The notes below the pieces were generated by a model. That model had not been told where the DNA came from, ran no database searches, and saw nothing but the letters and a program-made list of their open reading frames with translations. Below are positions 1 to 8,416 of a stretch of DNA of 64,000 bases, one piece after another. Location of the stretch: assembly GCA_963975575.1 (NCBI GenBank), contig CAXBHL010000002.1, positions 434,001 through 498,000 of the forward strand, given 5' to 3'. Source of the DNA: UBA6054 sp963975575. GTDB lineage: Bacteria > Planctomycetota > Phycisphaerae > Phycisphaerales > UBA1924. Every line of letters begins with the position of its first letter. Position 1 is the stretch's first letter. Made by a program: the position numbers and the translations under genes.

Positions 1-198
1 GGCAGCGCGGGATGATCGGACGCGGGGTCGGGCGGGACGATCGGGACGACCGGCACAGGCGAGCCGTTCCGGAAAGAAGGCAGGGTTTGCGGGGTCGCTC
101 CCCGGTTTCCGGGTCGAGATGTATACCGAAGGTGTGATCTTGAGCGTGCGCCGGGACGGGGCGTGCGTGGGTGTTGATAGACGCCGGGAGGCAGCCGT
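1..198. other. Leader region with no gene recognised
   Basis: I see no convincing coding frame here. The stretch is GC-rich and ends with a good ribosome binding site, GGGAGG at 186-191, before the ATG at 199. Any gene lying to the left must end before or near the window edge. A promoter for the gene at 199 probably lies here, but I could not pick out a convincing -35/-10 pair. Confidence 0.5.
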
Positions 199-2871
199 AT
201 GGACGCGAGAACCCGCAACTCGAGCAAGCAGAGCGACGGGCAGAAGGACCTGCCCGTCGACACCGGGGCCGAGATGAAGCTTCCCAAGGCCGAGGACGAG
301 GTCCTTGGCGTGATCGCGGGGGTGGAACAGCAGTTGCTGGCGTTGCGCCGTGCGCACGCGGAGCACCGGCAGGCGATGGTGGAGTTGGCGGAGAAGCGTC
401 GCGAGCTGGCGGAGGCGACGGAGCAGGTTTGTGCGCGTCAGGCGGAGCTGGAGGACCGGGGGGAGGAGATCGAGTCGCGGGAGGGGGAGCTGACGAGCCG
501 CGAGGTGGAGCTGGCGGAGATGCGTCAGGAGGTCGAGAGCCGCGAGTCCGAGGTCGCCCAGCGGGCGGCGCGGATCGAGCAGCGTGAGTCGAAGATCGCG
601 CAGCAGGCGGAGATGCTCGAGCGGCAGGAGGCGCAGGTCGAATCGCGTGCGGAGGAGCTCGAGGGCGAGCTGCTTTCGGTGCAGCAGGAGCGTCAGAAGA
701 TCGAGATCACGGCGCGGGAGCTGCAGGAGCGTGCGGGCGCGGTGGAGACGAAGGCCGCGGAGCTCGGCGAGTTCGAGTCGGCGCTCTTGGCCCGCGAGGC
801 CGAGGCCGAGGAGAAGCTGGCGCGGGAGAACGCGGCGGAGGCGAAGCTGTCGGTGGTGGAGAAATCCCTGCGGCAGCTGGAGGGGAAGATCAAGGGGCGG
901 GAGCTGGAGCTGGGCGAGCGGTCGCGGGCGCTTGAGGAGATGGCCGAGCGGGCGGGGGCGCTCGAGGCCGAGCTGAACCAGACGCGTGAGAGCCTCGAGA
1001 CGGCGCTGCATCTGGCGGAGGAGAAGCTGACGCGGGAGCGTCGGGTCACCGAGGGCCTGCGGGCGCAGATGGAAGTGGCGGAGGAGGAGGTCCGCAACGC
1101 GGCGGAGTCGATCAACCGGGTGAGTGAGCTCGAGCAGTTGCTCGAGATGGCGCACGAGGAGGTCGGGCGGGTCCGGGCGGAGGCCAAGGAGAGCGTGGCG
1201 GCCGAGCTGGCGCAGGCCGAGGCGACGGCGGCGGAGCTTGCGGCCGAGCGGGACCGTGTGGCGGCGCTGGAGCTTGAGATCGAATCGCTGCGGGGGCGTG
1301 CGGCGCAGGCGGAGTCGGAGCTGGGCGGCCTGCGTGCGGCGCTGGCCGAGGCCGAGTCGCGTCTGGAGGCGGCGGCGGACCCCGGCGCGGTCGAGGCGGC
1401 GCGGGCGGAGGTCGAGGGCCTGCGGGCCAAGCTGGACGAGATGGCGGCGCAGGCCGAGCGTCGCGTGGCGGAGGCGCGGGCCGACGCGGAGCGTGCGGTG
1501 GCCGAGGCGAACTCGGCGGCCGAGCAGCGGGTGCGTGCGGTTTCGGAGAAGGCGGAGGCGCGGGCGAAGGAGCTCGGGGCGCGGGCGGAGGCCGAATCGA
1601 AGAAGACGGCGGCGCTGGAGGCGAAGCTGAAGAGCGCGGAGGGCGAGCTGGCGGCCGCGGTGCGGTCGCGGGACGAGATGCGTGCGAGCCTGGAGTCGGC
1701 GGGGGTCGAGTCCGAGGAGGCCGCGCGGCTGCGGGACGCGCTGACGGCCGCCGTGGACCGGATCAGCGAGGCCGAGCGCGATGCGGCGGCGGCCCGGGAG
1801 GCGCTCGAGTCGCTGCGGGCGGAGACGCAGACCGAGATCGGCTCGCTGCGCGAGGACGTGGAGGCGAAGGCGAAGTCGCTGGGGGACGTGGAGCGGCAGG
1901 CGCTGGAGATCGAGGGCGAGAACCGCGATCTGAAGGCGAAGGTCGACGAGCTGGAGGTCGAGCTGGAGGTGGCCAACGCGGCGCCGCGTCCGAACGCGGA
2001 CGAGTTCCAGCGTGGTCGTCGGCGTCGGCTGGCGCGTCAGCGCCGGATCCTGCGGGAGCAGTCTGGCAAAATCCGCCGGGCGACCGAGGCGTTGCGCGAT
2101 CGGCTGGAGCAGTGCGACCAGGTGCTGCAGAAGCGGGCCGAGCTGGCGGAGGCGTACCACGCGATCGTGGAGATGCGTCAGAAGAACGCCAAGCGCGAGG
2201 TCCGCGGCGGGGTCGTCTTCGGGGTGATCGGGATGATGGCGGTGCTGGGGATGCTCGGCGCGGTGTCGTGGTTCGTGGCGGGTGGGATCGCCCCGGGCGA
2301 GTACGCGGCGAGCGTGGTGATGACGGCCGAGGCCGGGCCCAGGCAGCTCGTGGAGGAGGATGACGCCGCGGTGTGGCAGTCGTACATGGTTGGGCTGGCG
2401 GCGGACCCTCGGTTCCTCGAGCAGGCGGCCGAGCGGATGAAGCGCCGGGGGATCACGACGCTGGGGACGGCGGGGGAACTGGGGCGTGAGGCCCGCGAGC
2501 GGCTGGTGGTCGAGTCGCCCTCGCCGCGGGAGATCCGGCTGGAGTGGCGTGGGGAGGGTTCGGACCGGACGCGTCGGATCCTGGACACGTACGCGGTGGC
2601 GATGGCGAGCGTGTCGAACCAGTCGCGGGCGCGTCGGACGGACGGGCTGACGACGGTGATCTCTTCGGAGTCGACGGCGTCGGAGCGGCCTTTGGACACG
2701 CGGCGGCTGGAGACGGCGGGGATGGTGTTCGGCGGGTCGGCGGGGTTCACGCTGCTGCTCGGCGGGTTCCTGTGGCGCCGGTTGTCGGCGGCCAAGGCCC
2801 GGTTCGAGCGGGACGGTCGCATCGAGCCGCTGATGGACGAGGGACGCTGGGAGCTGCCGACGCGGGGCTGA
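199..2871 (+). CDS. Long coiled-coil membrane protein with Wzz-like C-terminal topology
   Basis: This 890-residue protein has three parts. Residues about 30-650 are an almost unbroken Glu/Arg/Ala-rich heptad region predicting a very long coiled coil. A first membrane segment lies near 673-697 (GVIGMMAVLGMLGAVSWFVA). A soluble stretch of about 140 residues follows, then a second membrane segment near 838-860 and a short basic tail. Two membrane helices around an extracytoplasmic domain is the layout of polysaccharide co-polymerases (Wzz/chain-length determinants), and the loop has Wzz-like strand-helix content. The huge cytoplasmic coiled coil is not typical of that family. The start is ATG at 199 with GGGAGG eight bases upstream. 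The function is inferred only; a structural or scaffold role is equally possible. Confidence 0.75.
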   Translation: MDARTRNSSKQSDGQKDLPVDTGAEMKLPKAEDEVLGVIAGVEQQLLALRRAHAEHRQAMVELAEKRRELAEATEQVCARQAELEDRGEEIESREGELTSREVELAEMRQEVESRESEVAQRAARIEQRESKIAQQAEMLERQEAQVESRAEELEGELLSVQQERQKIEITARELQERAGAVETKAAELGEFESALLAREAEAEEKLARENAAEAKLSVVEKSLRQLEGKIKGRELELGERSRALEEMAERAGALEAELNQTRESLETALHLAEEKLTRERRVTEGLRAQMEVAEEEVRNAAESINRVSELEQLLEMAHEEVGRVRAEAKESVAAELAQAEATAAELAAERDRVAALELEIESLRGRAAQAESELGGLRAALAEAESRLEAAADPGAVEAARAEVEGLRAKLDEMAAQAERRVAEARADAERAVAEANSAAEQRVRAVSEKAEARAKELGARAEAESKKTAALEAKLKSAEGELAAAVRSRDEMRASLESAGVESEEAARLRDALTAAVDRISEAERDAAAAREALESLRAETQTEIGSLREDVEAKAKSLGDVERQALEIEGENRDLKAKVDELEVELEVANAAPRPNADEFQRGRRRRLARQRRILREQSGKIRRATEALRDRLEQCDQVLQKRAELAEAYHAIVEMRQKNAKREVRGGVVFGVIGMMAVLGMLGAVSWFVAGGIAPGEYAASVVMTAEAGPRQLVEEDDAAVWQSYMVGLAADPRFLEQAAERMKRRGITTLGTAGELGREARERLVVESPSPREIRLEWRGEGSDRTRRILDTYAVAMASVSNQSRARRTDGLTTVISSESTASERPLDTRRLETAGMVFGGSAGFTLLLGGFLWRRLSAAKARFERDGRIEPLMDEGRWELPTRG

Positions 2872-2898
2872 GCGTTGCGGGCGTTTTCAAGAACGAAC

Positions 2899-2927
2899 AA
2901 GGCCCGGGGACGCGTCCCCGGGCCTTT
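2899..2927. terminator. Bidirectional intrinsic terminator
   Basis: A near-perfect hairpin (arms AAGGCCCGGGGACG and CGTCCCCGGGCCTTT) lies between two convergent genes ending at 2871 (+) and 2951 (-). An A-rich run on one side and a T run on the other make it usable from both directions. Confidence 0.85.
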
Positions 2928-2950
2928 GTGCTTGGTTGGTTGGTCGGGCT

Positions 2951-3799
2951 TTAGAGTTCCGAGTCGGTGCTGCGGAGCAGGGGCTGGCTGTCGAGGGCGT
3001 CTTCGATGCCCTGGTAGATGGCCAGGCGGGACTCGGTGCTCAGGTTGAGGGCGACGCCGATGTCCTGGATCTCGCCGGTGGGGCGGATCTCGGCGACCTC
3101 GCGCACGATGTTGCCGTCGGCGTCGAGGACGACGAGGCGGTAGGGCTGGTCGCCGACCTGGGGGCGGAGGTTCTTGACGAAGAGCCGCGCGGAGGCCCAG
3201 TCGGGGTTGTAGAAGACGGAGGCCTCGGCGTTGGTGGTCTCGGCGGAGGCGGCGGTGAGGACGACGCGGCGGGTGTTGCCGTCGAAGAGGGTGTCGTCGA
3301 CGAACTCGGCGCCGGTGCGGTCGTAGAGCTGTGCGACGCGGGCGCCGTCGTTTGCGATGTTGTAGGTGTTGCGGATGTTGGCGGAGACGACGGTCAGGAC
3401 GATGGTCGCGGCGGTCAGGCCGATGGTGGCGGCGCGCCAGACGGGGCTGACGCGCTTGGACCGCGGGAGGGCGGGCTGGGCCGGTCGGCGGGTGATGCGT
3501 CCGGCGATGGCCGGCGCGGCGGCCTCGGCGGCGATGCGCTGCTCGACCTCGCTCTCGCGCATCCCGGCGCGGACGGCGGCGACGACCATGTCGCGCAGTT
3601 CGGGCGCGGGCTGATCGTCGGGGAGCAGGTGGCCGAGGTCGGCCATGCGTGCGGCCTCGGCGCGGACGCCGGCGCGGACGTCCGGGTGGGCGGCGAGGAT
3701 GGCGGCCTCGTAGTCGGCCTGCTCCTGGTCGTCGAGGAACCCGAGGCTGTAGAGGACGGTGTTCTCGATGAGCTGCTGCGTGTTCATGGGCTGGTTCAT
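2951..3799 (-). CDS. Anti-sigma factor, RskA-like
   Basis: This 282-residue membrane protein probably holds the adjacent ECF sigma factor inactive at the membrane. The first ~100 residues resemble the RskA anti-sigma domain (LGFLDDQEQADYEAAILAAH). A single membrane segment lies at about residues 120-140 (WRAATIGLTAATIVLTVVSA). The C-terminal ~130 residues form an extracytoplasmic RskA-type domain, in which 'YRLVVLDADGNIV' is typical. No zinc-binding HxxxCxxC motif is visible, so it is not a ZAS-type factor. Its ATG at 3799 overlaps the stop of the sigma gene by four bases (ATGA), which implies translational coupling and matched amounts of the two proteins. The signal sensed is unknown. Confidence 0.85.
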   Translation of the reverse strand: MNQPMNTQQLIENTVLYSLGFLDDQEQADYEAAILAAHPDVRAGVRAEAARMADLGHLLPDDQPAPELRDMVVAAVRAGMRESEVEQRIAAEAAAPAIAGRITRRPAQPALPRSKRVSPVWRAATIGLTAATIVLTVVSANIRNTYNIANDGARVAQLYDRTGAEFVDDTLFDGNTRRVVLTAASAETTNAEASVFYNPDWASARLFVKNLRPQVGDQPYRLVVLDADGNIVREVAEIRPTGEIQDIGVALNLSTESRLAIYQGIEDALDSQPLLRSTDSEL

Positions 3800-4521
3800 A
3801 GCGAAGCCTCTTCCCCTGTGCGTTCCCGCAGGCGCACGAGTGCGCGGCTGAGGGCCGACTTGATGGTCCCGAGCGGGATGTCCATTTCTTCACTGATCTG
3901 TCGGAGTGTCTGCCCGCCGAGATAGGCGCGCATGACGACGGTTTTCTGGAGTTCGGGGAGGGTGTCGATCTTGTCCATGAGGGCGGCGAAGTGCTCGTCG
4001 CGCTCGATGCGTTCGGAGATGGTCTGCGCGTCCATGGCGCCCGCGACCAGCTGGGCGTCGTCGAGGCCGGTGGGCTTGATGCGGGCGCGTTTGCGCCGGA
4101 GCTTGTCGACGAGGTGGCGCCTGGTCAGGAGCATGACCCAGGTGACCAGGGCGGCCTTGCGGGGGTCGTAGCGGTCGGCGGTGCGCCAGAGCCGGACGAA
4201 GACTTCCTGCACGGCGTCCTCGGCCTCGGACCGGGTGGGCATGGACTGGAGGGCCATGCGGTAGACCAGCGAGCCGAAGCGGTCGTAGAGCTCGGCGACG
4301 GCGGTTTCCTGGTTGGAGGCGATGCGTTGCATGAGGTCGAGGTCGGTGCGGTCCTGGTCGGACAGGGCTTTCTGTTGGCCGGCGGGCTGTTGGCCGGCGG
4401 GCTGTTGGCCAGCGGGCTGTGTGCCGGCGGGTTGTGGGGCGGGAGGCGAACGGTCCGCGCCGGATGGCTCGGAGCGATGGCCTCGGGCTTTCCCGGAACG
4501 GTCTGGATGTTGATCCGTCAT
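3796..4521 (-). CDS. ECF RNA polymerase sigma factor, SigK-like
   Basis: This is a 241-residue sigma-70 family factor of the extracytoplasmic function class. Region 2 is visible in LYDRFGSLVYRMAL, EAEDAVQEVFVRLW and WVMLLTRRHLVDKLRR. Region 4 is visible in LPELQKTVVMRAYLGG and the helix-turn-helix ISEEMDIPLGTIKSALSRAL. I chose the ATG at 4521 (MTDQHPDRSG). A longer frame reaching 4611 begins in a low-quality leader. The first ~60 residues are a Pro/Gln-rich linker containing tandem PAGQQ units. It is coupled to the RskA-like anti-sigma gene by an ATGA overlap and is the first gene of the pair. Confidence 0.9.
   Translation of the reverse strand: MTDQHPDRSGKARGHRSEPSGADRSPPAPQPAGTQPAGQQPAGQQPAGQQKALSDQDRTDLDLMQRIASNQETAVAELYDRFGSLVYRMALQSMPTRSEAEDAVQEVFVRLWRTADRYDPRKAALVTWVMLLTRRHLVDKLRRKRARIKPTGLDDAQLVAGAMDAQTISERIERDEHFAALMDKIDTLPELQKTVVMRAYLGGQTLRQISEEMDIPLGTIKSALSRALVRLRERTGEEASL
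4372..4431. repeat. 15-bp tandem repeat inside the sigma factor gene
   Basis: Four adjacent 15-bp units (CTGTTGGCCGGCGGG and variants) encode the PAGQQ repeats near the N-terminus of the sigma factor. The unit is a multiple of three, so copy-number change would alter linker length without breaking the frame. Confidence 0.85.
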
Positions 4522-4716
4522 GTCACCGGGTCCACGAGAAAGGCCCGGGGCGGGGGGCGTACACAGCCTCCGCCTCGTGGCGATACGCACGGTAAGCCCA
4601 GAGGATGCCAAGGTTTCGCGCCGAGTGCAAGTTTCGCGGCGGGAAACCTGTTTGGTTTATGTTCTTTGTTTTCCCAAATTGGGCATTTTGCCCGGTCTGT
4701 GTTTGGGAAGGGGATC

Positions 4717-4745
4717 TTGCGGTCCGGTGTTGATTCCGGTATCCT
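4717..4745 (+). promoter_or_regulatory. Possible sigma-70-type promoter of the pseudopilin gene
   Basis: TTGCGG at 4717-4722 and TATCCT at 4740-4745 are separated by 17 bases, about 65 bases upstream of the start codon. They lie in a conspicuously AT-richer patch (about 4640-4750) that also holds a small GGGCA-TTT-TGCCC hairpin. The match to consensus is only moderate. Confidence 0.35.
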
Positions 4746-4811
4746 GTCTATGTCGTGGTGCGGCCGTGGGGGTCGCTCGTGGAGCCGGTGCGGAGCACCG
4801 TGAACGCCAAT

Positions 4812-5585
4812 ATGGGTCTGGAACAACGGCCAACCAGAGTCGGACGCGTCAAGCGTGGTTTCACGCTGGTGGATGTTCTGGTGTCTCTGGCGGTTATCTC
4901 GGTGCTGATCGGCCTGCTGCTGCCGTCGTTCTCGCTGGTGCGGGAATCGGCCCGCCGGGTCAAGTGCGCCTCGAACCTTCGCCAGATCGGCCTGGGGCTG
5001 CACATGTACGGGCAGTCGTCGGGCGAGTATCTTCCCCCCAGCGTGTTCCTGCCGGCGTCGGCCTATTCGCGGTCCGCGATGGTGGGCTCTCCGGAGTTGA
5101 TGGACACGCTGCGGACGGAAGAGGGCGCTTTCCCGGCGCGGGACTGGGGCCAGTGGGACGGCATCGGGCTTCTGTACGCCGAAGGGTACCTGTCGGCGCC
5201 GGGCGTGTTCTATTGCCCGTCGCACACCGGCAATCACCCGTTCGACCGCTACGAGGACGTGTGGTCGGCCGAGCAGGGCGAGATCGTCTCGAACTATCAG
5301 TACCGGGGTCTGGGCCCGCGCGGCGAGCGTCGGTTGTTCATGATCGAGGGCGACGCGGCCCTGGTGACGGACATGCTCCGTTCGTTCGAGGACCTGAACC
5401 ACGAGGGCGGGCTGAACCTGCTCAAGGCGGGTCTGGCCGTGAACTGGTTCCAGGACGCTGGCGATCAGATCGCCGGGCTGATGTCGCGTTCCAGCGGCGG
5501 GACCGCGTCGCAGGCGGTGTCGGACGCGTGGTCGCGGCTTGACGGCGGGCCGTCGGGCGACGACTCGAACGATCCGCAGGATTGA
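4812..5585 (+). CDS. Prepilin-type (type II pseudopilin-like) protein
   Basis: This 257-residue protein carries the class III signal sequence of prepilins: KRGFTLVDVLVSLAVISVLI followed by further hydrophobic residues, with cleavage expected after the Gly of RG-FTL. The next stretch, 'ARRVKCASNLRQIGLGLHMY', is the hallmark of the many prepilin-like (DUF1559/SBP_bac_10-type) proteins of planctomycetes. The rest would be an extracytoplasmic globular head. Planctomycete genomes have large paralogous sets of these, and their role in pili or secretion is mostly untested. ATG 4812 is used here; GTG at 4800, in frame and closer to GGAG at 4792, is an alternative. Confidence 0.85.
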   Translation: MGLEQRPTRVGRVKRGFTLVDVLVSLAVISVLIGLLLPSFSLVRESARRVKCASNLRQIGLGLHMYGQSSGEYLPPSVFLPASAYSRSAMVGSPELMDTLRTEEGAFPARDWGQWDGIGLLYAEGYLSAPGVFYCPSHTGNHPFDRYEDVWSAEQGEIVSNYQYRGLGPRGERRLFMIEGDAALVTDMLRSFEDLNHEGGLNLLKAGLAVNWFQDAGDQIAGLMSRSSGGTASQAVSDAWSRLDGGPSGDDSNDPQD

Positions 5586-5699
5586 TCCAACCATCAGATT
5601 GCTTTGTGGCCGCGCCATCCGAAGGCGGGCTTGTTTGCTGCGCTCCGGAGCCGGCGGATCGAGGGTGCGGCGCGCGGGCGTCCGGCGTAGGCTGTGCGC

Positions 5700-6758
5700 A
5701 TGAACAAGCGGTGTTTCATGGCGGCGGTGGCGGGTCTTGGCTGGCTGGTCTCGGGGGCGGCGGCGCAGCTGACGCCCGAGCGGTTGTACTACGGCGTGGA
5801 CCGGCGGGTGCCGGTGCGGGTCGATGCGCCCGAGGGGTTCATCGGTGAGTTGACGATCCGGCTGCACGAGATCGGCAGCGGGGCGGTGGTGGCGGAGAGC
5901 GCGGCGGCCGCGGGGCGGGCGGATCTGGCGGGGCTGCTCCCGGTGCTGTGGGAGGACCGGTCCGGCGTGACGCGGCTGGCGCAGTTGTACGCGGACGGGG
6001 CGCCGTTGGGCCCGCCCGTGGTGGTGCAGCCGCTGGTGACGCCGAACACGGCGATGCTGGTGGACCCGACGACGATGCGTCCCTCGGACGATCCGCGGGC
6101 GCAGCCGGTGTTCGAGGACGAGCGACTGCCGGTGCTGGCCCAGCGGGGTGCGGCGCCGTCGTCGCAGCGGGAGGTGACTTTCTCGGGGCTGCGCCTGTAC
6201 GTGGACAAGGAGGTGGTGTTCGAGACGGACGAGGGGGCGATGGTGTTCCGGATGCGTCCGGATGTGGCGCCGAACACCGTGTTCAATCTGCTGCACCTGG
6301 TGGAGGGTGGGTTCTACGACGGGGTGATCGTGCACCGCGTGGTGGCGAAGTTGCCGGACGGGCGGCCGTTCGTGGTGCAGTTCGGGGATCCGTCGGGGAC
6401 CGGCTCGGGTGGGCCGGGGTATCAGGTGGACCTGGAGAAGTCGGGGCTGGCGCACGATTTCGGGGTGTTGTCGATGGCGCGGGCGGGGGATCCGAACTCA
6501 AACGGGTCGCAGGTGTTCGTGTGCCTGTCGCGGGAGGGGACGGCGTTCCTGGACGGGCGGTACACGGCGTTCGCGGAGGCGATCGAGGGGGCGGAGACGA
6601 TCCGGGCGTTGGCGCGGGTGCCGGTGGGGGAGGAGGACCGGCCGGTGACGCCGCCGGTGATCGGGCGGGCGTACACGCGCGACGCGGCCCCGGCGGGGTT
6701 GCGCGGGCCGGCGTTGTCCGGGGGGCCGGGGCCGGCCGCGTCGGCGCCGGAGCGTTGA
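5700..6758 (+). CDS. Secreted cyclophilin-type peptidyl-prolyl cis-trans isomerase
   Basis: This 352-residue protein has an N-terminal signal peptide (MNKRCFMAAVAGLGWLVSGA, cleavage near AAAQ). The N-terminal domain of about 150 residues is unassigned. A cyclophilin domain occupies about residues 174-330. Diagnostic stretches are VIVHRVVAKL (canonical FHRVI), FGDPSGTGSGGPGYQ, LSMARAGDPNSNGSQVFVCL and LDGRYTAFAEAIEG. It should catalyse proline isomerisation during folding of exported proteins. The Gln of the canonical QGGDP motif is present as 'QFGDP'. The ATG at 5700 starts the signal peptide directly; a GTG two codons upstream is less likely. Confidence 0.9.
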   Translation: MNKRCFMAAVAGLGWLVSGAAAQLTPERLYYGVDRRVPVRVDAPEGFIGELTIRLHEIGSGAVVAESAAAAGRADLAGLLPVLWEDRSGVTRLAQLYADGAPLGPPVVVQPLVTPNTAMLVDPTTMRPSDDPRAQPVFEDERLPVLAQRGAAPSSQREVTFSGLRLYVDKEVVFETDEGAMVFRMRPDVAPNTVFNLLHLVEGGFYDGVIVHRVVAKLPDGRPFVVQFGDPSGTGSGGPGYQVDLEKSGLAHDFGVLSMARAGDPNSNGSQVFVCLSREGTAFLDGRYTAFAEAIEGAETIRALARVPVGEEDRPVTPPVIGRAYTRDAAPAGLRGPALSGGPGPAASAPER

Positions 6759-6776
6759 TCGGGCCGGGTCGGGCGG

Positions 6777-7736
6777 TCAGAAGGCGATGCGCGCGTTGAT
6801 GCCGAAGAAGACGGAGGCGTCGAGATCGTCGTCGGCGATGTCGTTGCCGGCCGAGTCGATCAGTTCGATGTTGCTGTAGACGGACGCGCCGACGTTGGCC
6901 CCGATGGTGATGCTGTCGCTGGGCTTGTACTCGGCGAAGAAGGAGAGGGGGACGCGGCGGTCGGTGGCCATGCCGTCCGGGATGGGTCCGTCGTCCTTGA
7001 GGCGGAAGGAGCGGCTGGCGAACTCGCCCTGCAGGCCGTAGGTGAGGCTGTCGGAGTGGGCGTAGCCCAGGCGGAGGCCGGCGCGCTGGGACTCGAGGGT
7101 CCACCGGTCGCTGATGGCCCAGCGGATCTGGGGGATGGGGATGACCAGGGCGTCGTCCTCGAGCTGGGTGCGGACGAGGACGCCGATGCCCCAGGTGAAG
7201 GTGTCGGAGGCCTTCGTGGAGAAGCCGAGGCCGCCGGCGTAGACGAACGAATCGGAGATGTCCGCGCCGTCTTCCGCGGCGATGCCGACCGATGCGATCG
7301 CGAAGTAGGAGGTGGTGTCGTTGATGGGGGCGAGGTAGCGGAGGAAGAGTTCGGTGTCGGAGACATTGCCGAAAGGGTCGCCCGAGGCGTCGAGGGTGGT
7401 GGCGCCGGTGAAGTCGTACCAGGAGCGCTCGGAGCCGAGGCCGAGGGTGAGGGAACGTCGCGGGCCGAGGTCGAAGGTCACGTCGACGGCGGCGCGGAGG
7501 CGGGCGATCTGGAGGTCGCCGGCGTCGGAGTCGAAGTCGGCGGTGTCGGCGTAGGAGCCGCCGATGGTGACCGAGTGGGACGGCGCCTTGCGGGTCTGGG
7601 TGATCTCGGCGGGGGGCGACTGGGGGTCGGGCTGGTTGCGGGTGTCGGGCTGGGTCGCGGGTTGGGCCGAGGGTTGGGCGATGGCCGCGGAGGTGAGCAG
7701 GGCGGTGAGGGCGAGGGCGGTGTGTGTGGTCGGCAT
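6777..7736 (-). CDS. Outer-membrane beta-barrel protein (DUF6268-like)
   Basis: This 319-residue protein has a signal peptide (MPTTHTALALTALLTSAAIA, cleavage after AIAQ) and a Pro/Gln-rich linker. Alternating-hydrophobicity beta strands follow to a C-terminal 'INARIAF', the terminal aromatic residue typical of barrels inserted by the BAM machinery. Many short strands are evident (SVTIGGSYADTADF, FGINARIAF). It resembles the planctomycete DUF6268-type barrels, but the family call is tentative. It is the last gene of the minus-strand run that starts at 13908. Distance to the preceding gene is 120 bp, so it may have its own transcript. Confidence 0.7.
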   Translation of the reverse strand: MPTTHTALALTALLTSAAIAQPSAQPATQPDTRNQPDPQSPPAEITQTRKAPSHSVTIGGSYADTADFDSDAGDLQIARLRAAVDVTFDLGPRRSLTLGLGSERSWYDFTGATTLDASGDPFGNVSDTELFLRYLAPINDTTSYFAIASVGIAAEDGADISDSFVYAGGLGFSTKASDTFTWGIGVLVRTQLEDDALVIPIPQIRWAISDRWTLESQRAGLRLGYAHSDSLTYGLQGEFASRSFRLKDDGPIPDGMATDRRVPLSFFAEYKPSDSITIGANVGASVYSNIELIDSAGNDIADDDLDASVFFGINARIAF

Positions 7737-7856
7737 GGTGGGTCCTGCGGCTGGTTGCGTCGGGTTGCGTCGGGCTGGTCCGAACGGACGGACGCCATGG
7801 TACAGCATCCCGGCGGCGGGGGCCGGGGGATGGAGTTGCGTGGCTGGCGGGAGGGG

Positions 7857-8387
7857 TCAGCCGCCGACGCGGTGGATGGCGGTGGCGCGGATGGTGAGGA
7901 CCTCGGGGCTGGGGCGTGCGGCGACGGTGCCGACGACGATGACCTCGTCGAGGGGCGCGAATCCGGCGGCGGTCAGGTCGGCGGTGATGGGGTTGCCGTC
8001 GGCGTCGACGAGCTGGACGGTGGCGGAGTTGGCGGTGATGCTGGCGCGGGGCTCGCAGCAGTAGTCCCAGGGGGTGGGGCAGTTGTCCTCGGGGTTCTCG
8101 GCGCAGCTGGGGACGGCGGGGTCCATCATGACGAAGACGGGGGCGTCGGCGGTGAGGGGCTGGGCGCGGCCTCCGATGCGGCCGCGGACGGTGACGGTGT
8201 CGCCTTCCTGGGCGGTGGGTTTGATCTCGGCGATGGTGCGGGCGTCGGCGGGGGCGGTGGTGAGTTGCCATGCGGCGGCGCTGGCGTTGTTCGTGGCCGG
8301 GGGGGCGACGGTGGTGGTGGACTCGCGGTCGCAGGCGGTGATGGACAGGGCGGCTGCGATGAGGGTGGTGGCGGCGATGCGGTTCAT
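7857..8387 (-). CDS. Secreted lipoprotein with OB-fold-like domain
   Basis: This 176-residue protein has a lipoprotein signal peptide (MNRIAATTLIAAALSITAC, with lipobox cysteine 19). The mature part looks like an OB-fold: strands in TVTVRGRIGG, APVFVMMDP and EVIVVGTVAA. A distinctive Cys cluster lies in the middle (SCAENPEDNCPTPWDYCCEP), which could bind a metal or form disulfides. No function is known to me. It follows the second permease gene by 29 bp, so it probably belongs to the exporter operon. The ATG at 8387 was chosen because it begins the signal peptide. Confidence 0.75.
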   Translation of the reverse strand: MNRIAATTLIAAALSITACDRESTTTVAPPATNNASAAAWQLTTAPADARTIAEIKPTAQEGDTVTVRGRIGGRAQPLTADAPVFVMMDPAVPSCAENPEDNCPTPWDYCCEPRASITANSATVQLVDADGNPITADLTAAGFAPLDEVIVVGTVAARPSPEVLTIRATAIHRVGG

Positions 8388-8416
8388 GGGATGGGTCTCC
8401 TGAAGGATGTGTGTGG

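Noticed and set aside
693..1976. Long open frame antisense to the coiled-coil gene
   Set aside because: Its Ser/Arg/Ala-rich composition is the reverse reading of Glu/Arg/Ala heptads in GC-rich DNA. There is no domain or RBS, and it lies wholly inside the real gene.
6422..6676. Minus-strand frame inside the cyclophilin gene
   Set aside because: Shadow of the cyclophilin reading frame, with no independent features.
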